The notes beneath the pieces are model-generated. The model made no database searches, had not been told where the DNA came from, and saw nothing but the letters and a program-made list of their open reading frames with translations. A stretch of DNA of 64,000 nt from Pectobacterium sp013449375 (GTDB lineage Bacteria > Pseudomonadota > Gammaproteobacteria > Enterobacterales > Enterobacteriaceae). This document shows, in pieces, positions 53,223 to 60,226 of the stretch. The stretch's first letter is position 1, and the number at the start of each line of letters is the position of its first letter. A program made the translations under genes and the position numbers. Where the stretch lies: assembly GCF_048593165.1 (NCBI RefSeq), contig NZ_CP184271.1, one strand, 5' to 3'.

Positions 53223-54020
53223 CTATGGCGTTTTCTGCTCCAGTAGCGTTTTATCGCGCTCCAGCAGCGTGTTAAACAGGTAACCTTCTTCCCGATTGCT
53301 GCCGAAGGTGGCGATTTGCAGATGATCATCGTCAATGCAGGTGAGCAGTATTTTCACCTGCTGACCGAAGCTGCTTTCACCTTTGCCAATAGCTTGGGTA
53401 TCGCTCATCTGCCGGGCGGTGAAGCCGGAATCATCCAGCTTGTTGCCGTAGCGAATTACAATGGACGCATCGCCGTCAATGTTGCCGCGCTGATTGGTCA
53501 TCGTCAGGCTGATGGCGTGGTAGGGCGCTTTCTGGTCATACATTTCCCGAAAATAATCCCCCAGATCGCGATATTCCTCGGCGGAAAGCCCTGACATCAC
53601 GTACTCATAGCTGAATGAACCGTGGAAGCAGGATGTGCTTTTCACGGGCGTAATCGGGGACGGCAATGCGTGCTGTGCGATGTCATTCAGATAGCGCAGA
53701 CGATTGAGCTGTTGCTGATAACGCTGGCGCAGGCAGTCTTCGTCTTTGCACTGGTCACGCGTGGTCAGCCAACTGCGTTGAAACTGGTTGAGCGTTTTTC
53801 CCCACGTCACGCTGTTGTCATAGGCTGTCAGAAACACGCGGGAGGTCTTCCAGGCCTGTGCGAGTTCTTCATCCAACTGTTCAAGCAGCGGGCTGGCGCA
53901 AATCAGTTTTTCCTGCGTTGAGGCGGCTTTATCGCAGGGGAAACTGGCGGCTTGGGCGCGATGGCTGAGGAATATCAGTGTTACCCCGACGGCGATAAGG
54001 GTGGTGAAAGCTATCTTCAT
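53223..54020 (-). CDS. Exported LprI/DUF1311-domain protein
   Basis: 265 residues with a signal peptide (cleavage near HRAQA-ASFPC, about residue 25). Residues 28-110 form a classic LprI/DUF1311 domain: CDKAASTQEKLICASPLLEQ, LDEELAQAWK, FQRSWLTTRDQCKDEDCLRQR. The C-terminal part, with three more cysteines, is not recognised. LprI proteins can inhibit lysozyme. AGGA six bases before the ATG at 54020 fixes the start; that ATG overlaps the ilvY stop by ATGA, so it is cotranscribed with ilvY. It shares a fold family with the two small immunity proteins nearby but is much more distant. Confidence 0.85.
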   Translation of the reverse strand: MKIAFTTLIAVGVTLIFLSHRAQAASFPCDKAASTQEKLICASPLLEQLDEELAQAWKTSRVFLTAYDNSVTWGKTLNQFQRSWLTTRDQCKDEDCLRQRYQQQLNRLRYLNDIAQHALPSPITPVKSTSCFHGSFSYEYVMSGLSAEEYRDLGDYFREMYDQKAPYHAISLTMTNQRGNIDGDASIVIRYGNKLDDSGFTARQMSDTQAIGKGESSFGQQVKILLTCIDDDHLQIATFGSNREEGYLFNTLLERDKTLLEQKTP

Positions 54021-54907
54021 GGTATGTCCTGTAATATGTCCCAAAAGGCGGCAATCAGCGGTTCGCTAAGCCGTTTTTTCTGTACGCAAACACCCAGTTC
54101 AAGCGGTTCCATCACCTGCTCGACGAGGACGGAGACGCGGTTGCGTACCGGCTCTGGGCTGTTTTCCAGTACCACGTTGGGAATCAGCGCGATACCGCAG
54201 CCTAGCGCCACCATCGATACCATCGCTTCATGCCCAGAAATGGTAGCGTAAATCTGCGGATTGGCGATGTGATTGCGGCGGAACCATTGATCGATGCGTT
54301 TACGCACTGGGCCGTGTTCCGGCAGGATGAAGGGAATCTGCGACCAGTCTGGGTTCGCATGACGTACCAGCGATTGCACAGGACAAGGGAGCGCTGGGAT
54401 GATCAAGGCCAGAGGCAGTTTATCGAGCGGTATGAAATCAACGCTGACAGGCAGGGCCTCCGGGCGTCCTGCAATCCCCAAATCCCCATCATTCGACTGA
54501 ATTTTTTCCACGGCATCGGCAGCGTCGCCGGTCGTCAGTTTAATTTCCACCAGCGGGTGCAGCGCGCGGAAGCGATCCAAAATCGGCGGCAGGTGGCTGT
54601 AGGCGGCGGTAACGGAACAGAAAATCCGCAGTTCTCCGCTTAATGACGGCCCGTGCTGGTCTATCGTGTGGCGTAGCTGCTGGTATTGCAGCAGCGTTTG
54701 CTGAGCGAACAGCTTCAGGTGCTCTCCGGCATCGGTGAGCTGCACGGTGCGGTTATCGCGCAGAAACAGCGTCTGCCCTAAATCCTCTTCCATCCGCTGT
54801 ATTTGCCGTGACAGTGTGGATGGGCTGATGTGCATCGCCTTGGCGGTACGACCAAAGTGTCGGCTTTCCGCCAGATGCAGGAATAATTTGAGATCACGTA
54901 AATCCAT
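54017..54907 (-). CDS. ilvY: LysR-family activator of ilvC, IlvY
   Basis: Senses acetolactate and acetohydroxybutyrate and activates ilvC. The start at 54907 (MDLRDLKLFLHLAESRHFGR) matches E. coli; 296 residues (E. coli 297). Helix-turn-helix at about 17-37 (FGRTAKAMHISPSTLSRQIQ). Diagnostic ELRIFCSVTAAYSHLPPILDRF is cut at the conserved SVTAAYSHLPPIL. The frame stays open upstream to a TTG at 54982 and would add 25 residues with three LQDKK-type repeats, but there is no ribosome site there. Divergent from ilvC. Confidence 0.94.
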   Translation of the reverse strand: MDLRDLKLFLHLAESRHFGRTAKAMHISPSTLSRQIQRMEEDLGQTLFLRDNRTVQLTDAGEHLKLFAQQTLLQYQQLRHTIDQHGPSLSGELRIFCSVTAAYSHLPPILDRFRALHPLVEIKLTTGDAADAVEKIQSNDGDLGIAGRPEALPVSVDFIPLDKLPLALIIPALPCPVQSLVRHANPDWSQIPFILPEHGPVRKRIDQWFRRNHIANPQIYATISGHEAMVSMVALGCGIALIPNVVLENSPEPVRNRVSVLVEQVMEPLELGVCVQKKRLSEPLIAAFWDILQDIP

Positions 54908-54924
54908 GCGACGCAGGCCCCGTT

Positions 54925-54972
54925 TTTTATCTTGCAGCCGTTTTATATCTTGCAACGGCTTTTTATCTTGCA
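54925..54972. repeat. Three phased 18-bp repeats in the ilvY leader
   Basis: TTTTATCTTGCA at 54925-54936, TTATATCTTGCA at 54943-54954 and TTTTATCTTGCA at 54961-54972 recur with an exact 18-bp period. Between the first two, AGCCGTT (54936-54942) and AACGGCT (54954-54960) can form a hairpin. They lie in the untranslated leader of ilvY. Confidence 0.8.
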
Positions 54973-55033
54973 GATAGTGCAATGTGACGTTGCTAATATA
55001 TCAATTTCAGCAACGCAATTCCTGTCATATGAT
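54968..55033 (+). promoter_or_regulatory. ilvY-ilvC operators and ilvC promoter
   Basis: TTGCA-N5-TGCAA (54968-54982) is a perfect dyad like the IlvY operators, and GTTGC (54989-54993) with GCAAC (55010-55014) forms a second, wider one. ilvC has TATGAT (55028-55033) as -10 with only a weak -35 (TTTCAG, 17 bp upstream), as expected when activation by IlvY is needed. Site roles are inferred from position and the E. coli model. Confidence 0.6.
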
Positions 55034-55110
55034 GGGGGCATAGTGAATTCCCATTTGGCGGGAATCCTTTCTCGAATAATAGACAAACAAAACCGTATAC
55101 GGAGCACGAC

Positions 55111-56589
55111 ATGGCTAACTACTTCAACACATTAAACCTGCGTCAGCAGCTGGATCAATTGGGCAAGTGCCGCTTTATGGGGCGTGATGAATTTGCCGAT
55201 GAGGCGAGCTACCTGAAAGGGAAAAAAGTGGTGATCGTCGGCTGTGGCGCTCAGGGCCTGAACCAGGGTCTGAACATGCGTGATTCCGGTCTGGATATCG
55301 CTTATGCTCTGCGTGCTGAAGCCATTGCAGAAAAACGTGCGTCATGGCGTAAAGCGACCGAAAACGGCTTCACCGTTGGTACTTACGAAGATCTGATCCC
55401 ACAGGCTGATCTGGTGGTTAACCTGACGCCAGACAAACAGCACTCCGCTGTGGTTCAGGCGGTACAGCCTCTGATGAAGCAAGGCGCGGCGCTGGGTTAC
55501 TCTCACGGTTTCAACATCGTTGAAGTGGGTGAGCAAATCCGTAAAGACATCACCGTTGTGATGGTGGCGCCGAAGTGCCCGGGTACGGAAGTTCGTGAAG
55601 AATACAAACGTGGTTTCGGCGTACCAACGCTGATCGCGGTTCACCCGGAAAACGATCCGAAAGGCGAAGGCATGGCCATTGCTAAAGCCTGGGCTGCGGC
55701 AACCGGTGGCCACCGTGCTGGCGTGCTGCAATCCTCTTTCGTTGCGGAAGTGAAATCTGACCTGATGGGTGAGCAGACTATTCTGTGCGGTATGTTGCAG
55801 GCGGGTTCTCTGCTGAGCTTCGACAAACTGGTTGCGGAAGGCACCGATCCGGCTTACGCAGAAAAACTGATTCAGTTCGGCTGGGAGACCATCACCGAAG
55901 CGCTGAAGCAAGGCGGAATTACGCTGATGATGGATCGCCTGTCTAACCCAGCGAAACTTCGTGCTTACGCGCTGTCTGAGCAGTTGAAAGGCATCATGGC
56001 ACCACTGTTCCAGAAACATATGGATGACATCATCTCCGGCGAATTCTCCAGCGGCATGATGGCCGACTGGGCGAACGATGACGTGAAACTGCTGACCTGG
56101 CGTGAAGAGACCGGTAAAACGGCATTCGAAAACGCACCGCAGTTCGACGGTAAAATCGCCGAGCAGGAATACTTTGATAACGGCGTGCTGATGGTTGCGA
56201 TGGTGAAAGCGGGCGTTGAGCTGGCGTTTGAAACCATGGTGAGCTCCGGCATCATCGAAGAATCCGCTTACTACGAATCCCTGCATGAGCTGCCGCTGAT
56301 CGCCAACACCATTGCGCGTAAGCGTCTGTATGAAATGAATGTGGTTATCTCTGATACCGCAGAATATGGCAACTACCTGTTTGCGAATGCCGCTGTTCCA
56401 TTGCTGAAAGGGGATTTCATGGATTCCTTGCAGCCAGGCGATCTGGGCAAAGCCGTCGCGGGTACTGAAGTGGACAACGCGCAACTGCGTGATGTTAACG
56501 AAGCTATCCGTAACCACCCAATCGAAACGGTAGGCCGCACGCTGCGTGGCTACATGACGGATATGAAGCGTATCGCCGTTGCGGGCTAA
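55111..56589 (+). CDS. ilvC: Ketol-acid reductoisomerase (NADP+), class II
   Basis: Converts acetolactate and acetohydroxybutyrate to the dihydroxy acids, second step of valine and isoleucine synthesis. 492 residues, the long class II form of enterobacteria with a duplicated C-terminal domain. NADPH-binding GCGAQGLNQGLNMRDSG near residue 45, metal-binding acidic residues in the C-terminal knotted domains. Start MANYFNTLNLRQQLDQLGK. Cotranscription with the ilvG operon is not possible; its control comes from ilvY. Confidence 0.97.
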   Translation: MANYFNTLNLRQQLDQLGKCRFMGRDEFADEASYLKGKKVVIVGCGAQGLNQGLNMRDSGLDIAYALRAEAIAEKRASWRKATENGFTVGTYEDLIPQADLVVNLTPDKQHSAVVQAVQPLMKQGAALGYSHGFNIVEVGEQIRKDITVVMVAPKCPGTEVREEYKRGFGVPTLIAVHPENDPKGEGMAIAKAWAAATGGHRAGVLQSSFVAEVKSDLMGEQTILCGMLQAGSLLSFDKLVAEGTDPAYAEKLIQFGWETITEALKQGGITLMMDRLSNPAKLRAYALSEQLKGIMAPLFQKHMDDIISGEFSSGMMADWANDDVKLLTWREETGKTAFENAPQFDGKIAEQEYFDNGVLMVAMVKAGVELAFETMVSSGIIEESAYYESLHELPLIANTIARKRLYEMNVVISDTAEYGNYLFANAAVPLLKGDFMDSLQPGDLGKAVAGTEVDNAQLRDVNEAIRNHPIETVGRTLRGYMTDMKRIAVAG

Positions 56590-56616
56590 TGCCCTTGTGA
56601 AGGTGAGCTAATGTTC

Positions 56617-56652
56617 ATGCCGCACATACAAAATATGTGCGGCATATTTTTT
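56617..56652 (+). terminator. ilvC terminator
   Basis: ATGCCGCACATA (56617-56628), loop CAAAA, TATGTGCGGCAT (56634-56645), then ATTTTTTA. It lies 27 bp after the ilvC stop, between convergent genes. Confidence 0.95.
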
Positions 56653-56676
56653 ACCTTCTTCTGATACCTGCCATAC

Positions 56677-57324
56677 TCACGATGCGTCGAAGCGTGGCTG
56701 GCGAGAAGCACGAGCCAGTTCCGTGGTTAACTCCGTTTTGGTCATCCGCACACAGTAAGACGGCATACCTCTTTCAAAACGCCACCCCTCAGACAGGGCA
56801 CCAGCGTCTACCACATCAAATCCAAACGCATCATAAAGCTCAGCCACAAGCATTTTTCCTTGAATGTCATCACCTGCAAGCGGTAGCGCGCGTCGGTCGG
56901 AGTGACCCGCGGGTAAACCGTTGCTTTCCAGATGTGTCATGGTGATCGCGTTAAAGGCTTTGATGATTTTTACACCGGGTAATGTGTCGGCCAGAAGCTC
57001 ACTGGTCGTTGTCTGCTGTGTATCAAGAACCGCCACGTTCCCGTCCCGCTCCGGGTAATAGTTGACGGCATCAATGGCTAGTTTGCCTTTTAACGCCTGA
57101 GTAGGAAGGTTATCGATAGCGTAGAGTGGAACCGCGATGACGACAATATCGCCAAACGCGGCGGCTTGTGTTGGCGTTCCAATATCGCAACCGATCATAG
57201 GCCGTAGGCTAAAAAGTGTTTGAGGAGCGCGTGAATTGCTAAGCATGACTTGATGTCCGGTTTGGATCGCCAATTTAGCGATTGCCCGCCCGACAAAGCC
57301 TGCCCCAATGATGCCAATTTTCAT
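56677..57324 (-). CDS. NADPH-dependent F420-reductase-like dinucleotide-binding protein
   Basis: 215 residues of the NADP-oxidoreductase/F420 family (relatives of prokaryotic STEAP-like reductases). N-terminal Rossmann motif GIIGAGFVGRAIAKLA; NSRAPQT follows as the NADP-phosphate loop; KAFNAITMTHLES and ALPLAGDD are family segments. The organism is not known to make F420, so the substrate is unclear (a flavin or small aldehyde is possible). ATG at 57324 with AGGTG six bases upstream is preferred over GTG at 57333. Divergent from a LysR gene that probably controls it. Confidence 0.85.
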   Translation of the reverse strand: MKIGIIGAGFVGRAIAKLAIQTGHQVMLSNSRAPQTLFSLRPMIGCDIGTPTQAAAFGDIVVIAVPLYAIDNLPTQALKGKLAIDAVNYYPERDGNVAVLDTQQTTTSELLADTLPGVKIIKAFNAITMTHLESNGLPAGHSDRRALPLAGDDIQGKMLVAELYDAFGFDVVDAGALSEGWRFERGMPSYCVRMTKTELTTELARASRQPRFDAS

Positions 57325-57425
57325 CTTTTTCACCTTTATGGTTGTGAGAAGAAAAGGCTAATCCTCTATTTATTGAAGATAAAGTGTGCTATCAGAGAGG
57401 AATAAACAACAAAAATGAGGGAATC

Positions 57426-58313
57426 ATGGATCGGTTTACCAGCATGAACATTTTTGTAAAAACGGTGGAGCTGGGATCTTTTGCTGCTGCCGCTGATGCT
57501 CTTACCCTCTCGCCACAGATGGTCGCAAAGTACGTGGCGTGGCTTGAGACTCGACTGGGCTCCCGGTTGCTAAACCGTACGACCCGCCGTCAGAGCTTGA
57601 CCGATATCGGCCAACGTTATTATGAACGTTGCAAAGTGGTTCTTGCTGAATTGCAGGCCGCCGATGATATTGCGCGGGAAATGCAGACGACGCCTTCGGG
57701 GATTATTCACGTTAACGCGCCTGTTACTTGGGGATCGCATCTGCTTGCACCGTTTATCACTCGTTATCTCGAATGCTATCCAGAGACGCAAATTGCGTTA
57801 ACGTTAAACGATCGTCTGGTTGACCCCATTGAGGAAGGGTTTGAAGTGATTATCCGTATCGGAGCGTTGGCCGATAGTACCATGGTCGCCTGGCCGCTTC
57901 AGCCTTACTCACTTATTGCCTGCGCATCGCCAGATTACGTCGCACGTTCGGGCATGCCTGATACACCATCAAGCCTCGTAAACCATACTTGCCTGATCTA
58001 TGGGGTGAAATCTGTCCTGACGCCTTGCCAATGGGTGTTCCAAAAGGAGGGGAAAACAGAAGAAGTCAGGCCGAGAGGGAGATTGTACGCCAATGACTGG
58101 AATGCGTTGCTGCATGCCGCCATCGAAGGGTATGGCGTGACACTTGGGCCAGAAGCGGTGTTGCGCAAGGAAATCCAAAAGGGGCGTTTGGTTCAGGTAC
58201 TGCCTGATTACAACGGGCCTGTACGTCCTGTACACGTCATGGTGCCCTCTGCCAGACGGTCAACGGTTAAAGTGAAAACGTTTGTTGATGCCATCAGAAC
58301 GAATTTCGGATAG
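57426..58313 (+). CDS. LysR-family transcriptional regulator
   Basis: 295 residues from ATG at 57426 (MDRFTSMNIFVKTVELGSFA). Helix-turn-helix at about 18-38 (FAAAADALTLSPQMVAKYVA), then an effector domain of the CrgA/DsdC-like subgroup (TPSGIIHVNAPVTWGSHLLAP). It is divergent from the reductase gene with about 100 bp between, the usual arrangement for a LysR protein and its target. The inducer is not known. Confidence 0.88.
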   Translation: MDRFTSMNIFVKTVELGSFAAAADALTLSPQMVAKYVAWLETRLGSRLLNRTTRRQSLTDIGQRYYERCKVVLAELQAADDIAREMQTTPSGIIHVNAPVTWGSHLLAPFITRYLECYPETQIALTLNDRLVDPIEEGFEVIIRIGALADSTMVAWPLQPYSLIACASPDYVARSGMPDTPSSLVNHTCLIYGVKSVLTPCQWVFQKEGKTEEVRPRGRLYANDWNALLHAAIEGYGVTLGPEAVLRKEIQKGRLVQVLPDYNGPVRPVHVMVPSARRSTVKVKTFVDAIRTNFG

Positions 58314-58402
58314 CGATTCATCGTGATAAAGGCGATGGCTCACTCACTGCCGCAAAGTATGACGTAAAAAGGCCACCATATAAGATGAATGCGGGTCACT
58401 TA

Positions 58403-58476
58403 AGCCTGTTATTAGGGGAAACACAGGGGGAGGTTCCCGTAGGTAGGCCTAACCCCTGTGGTCGCCCCGTGTATCT
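58403..58476. repeat. Dispersed palindromic repeat, copy B
   Basis: Between convergent lysR and putP. Hairpin arms CACAGGGG (58422-58429) and CCCCTGTG (58453-58460). In reverse complement it aligns over about 75 bp with 24898-24971. The outer stem has an A-T pair where copy A has G-C. The spacer 58314-58542 holds nothing else I can identify. Confidence 0.75.
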
Positions 58477-58542
58477 CGATGCTTAAACGATCGGTATTAA
58501 CCGTATAGGATGACCAGCTATCATACTCGTATGTGTTTTGGA

Positions 58543-60030
58543 CTATTGCACCGAGCGATACTTCGCTTCCGCCTGATTGAAGCGGTCGGTTATCGCTTTT
58601 GAAGGCGCTTTACCCAGCAGGCTGACGATAAAAATGGTCAGGCTGTTGAAGAGGAAACCAGGGATGATTTCATACAGGCCCAGCCAAGCGTAGTGTTCCC
58701 AGATCAGCACGGTTGCTGCGCCCACAATCATTCCAAATAGGGCGCCGTTACCCGTCATACGTGGCCACAGTAGAGAAATTAGAATCACGGGGCCGAATGC
58801 GGCACCGAACCCAGCCCAAGCATAGCTCACCAGACCCAGTACGCGGTTTTCAGGATTAAGCGCCAGCACGATGGCAATCATTGCCACTAACATCACCATG
58901 GCGCGGCCAACCCACACCAGCTCTTTCTGGCTGGCATTTTTACGCAGGAAGGGCTTGTATAAATCTTCGGTGATGGCGCTGGAGCACACCAGCAGCTGGC
59001 AGCTTAGCGTACTCATCACGGCGGCCAAAATCGCAGACAGCAGCACCCCAGCAATCCACGGATTAAACAGCAGCATGGACAACTCGATAAAGACGCGTTC
59101 GCTGTTTTGCGCCACGTTACCTGCCTGATCTGGGTTGTTGTGGAAGTAAGCAATGCCGAAGAAGCCTACTGTCACGGCACCGGCCAGACAAAGAATCATC
59201 CAGGTCATACTGATGCGGCGTGCGCGGTGGATCGTGTGGTGTGAATCGGCGGCCATAAAACGTGCCAGAATATGCGGCTGACCGAAATAGCCCAGACCCC
59301 AGCCCATCAGCGAGAGAATAGCGACAACATTCAGCCCTCTGAACATATCCAGATTGGCCGGATTTTTCGCTTCAATCACCATCAGTGAGCTATCAATTCC
59401 TCCAAGAGACAGGATGACGATTACCGGGGTCAGGATCAGGGCGAAAATCATCAGCGTAGCCTGCACCGTATCCGTCCAGCTCACGGCCAGAAAACCGCCG
59501 ATGAAGGTATAGGCAATGGTGGCCGCTGCTCCGGCCCACAACGCGGTGCCGTAACTCATACCGAAGGTACTTTCAAACAGGCGCGCTCCAGCGACTACGC
59601 CGGATGCACAATAGATCGTGAAGAAAATCAGAATCACTAACGCGGAAATGACACGCAGTAATTTGCTGTTATCTTCAAAGCGGTGGGTGAAATAGTCAGG
59701 CAGGGTGAGCGCGTTGTGGTTGACCTCAGTGTGTACGCGCAGGCGTCCGGCAACCCATTTCCAGTTCAGATACGCGCCTAGCGTCAGGCCGATCGCGATC
59801 CAGCTTTTAGAAATTCCAGCAATGAAAATAGCGCCCGGTAACCCCATGAGCAGCCAGCCGCTCATATCGGAAGCGCCAGCCGACAGTGCGGTCACCACGC
59901 TTCCCATCCGGCGTCCACCCAGAATGTAATCGCCAAAGTTATTCGTCGCACGATAGGCAAACAGGCCGATGAGAACCATCCCGAAAATATACAACAGAAA
60001 CGTCACCAGCATAGGTGTGCTTATTGTCAT
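58543..60030 (-). CDS. putP: Sodium/proline symporter
   Basis: Inner-membrane Na+/proline symporter that supplies PutA. 495 residues (E. coli 502), about thirteen membrane helices. Sodium/substrate residues in the first core helix (GGRRMGSVVTALSAGASDMSGW cut at SAGASDMSGW) and the family signature in GYFGQPHILARFMA are conserved. Divergent from putA across 196 bp with PutA-type operators. Confidence 0.96.
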   Translation of the reverse strand: MTISTPMLVTFLLYIFGMVLIGLFAYRATNNFGDYILGGRRMGSVVTALSAGASDMSGWLLMGLPGAIFIAGISKSWIAIGLTLGAYLNWKWVAGRLRVHTEVNHNALTLPDYFTHRFEDNSKLLRVISALVILIFFTIYCASGVVAGARLFESTFGMSYGTALWAGAAATIAYTFIGGFLAVSWTDTVQATLMIFALILTPVIVILSLGGIDSSLMVIEAKNPANLDMFRGLNVVAILSLMGWGLGYFGQPHILARFMAADSHHTIHRARRISMTWMILCLAGAVTVGFFGIAYFHNNPDQAGNVAQNSERVFIELSMLLFNPWIAGVLLSAILAAVMSTLSCQLLVCSSAITEDLYKPFLRKNASQKELVWVGRAMVMLVAMIAIVLALNPENRVLGLVSYAWAGFGAAFGPVILISLLWPRMTGNGALFGMIVGAATVLIWEHYAWLGLYEIIPGFLFNSLTIFIVSLLGKAPSKAITDRFNQAEAKYRSVQ

Positions 60031-60127
60031 TCAACTCTCCACATTCTTTTTCGTGCCGCTGTTACGGCGACGCTGTGTTTTATTGTCATCACTCAGACCG
60101 GAACGAGGCCTGAAGGTGATAAGGGGC

Positions 60128-60170
60128 TGCAACCGTTCTCTTTGTTAACAAGGTTGCACAAAGTTGCAAC
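60128..60170. promoter_or_regulatory. PutA operator cluster in the putP-putA spacer
   Basis: Four GTTGCA motifs: inverse at 60128-60133, direct at 60153-60158 and 60163-60168, inverse at 60165-60170 (the last two overlap in GTTGCAAC). GTTGCA is the core bound by the ribbon-helix-helix domain of PutA in E. coli. When proline is absent PutA would repress both genes. Binding is inferred. Confidence 0.7.
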
Positions 60171-60226
60171 ATGGTCGATATTGACGTTTTCCCGATGTGC
60201 ATCTTCTAATGATAGGAGTGGACGCT

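Noticed and set aside
54908..54982. N-terminal extension of IlvY with LQDKK-type repeats
   Set aside because: It would start at TTG with no Shine-Dalgarno sequence and overlap the operator dyad; the ATG at 54907 matches the known protein start. The DNA repeats are kept as a finding.
55342..56517. A 391-codon open frame opposite ilvC
   Set aside because: It is a shadow of the strong codon bias of ilvC; His/Phe/Arg-rich product with no domain, and ilvC on the other strand is certain.
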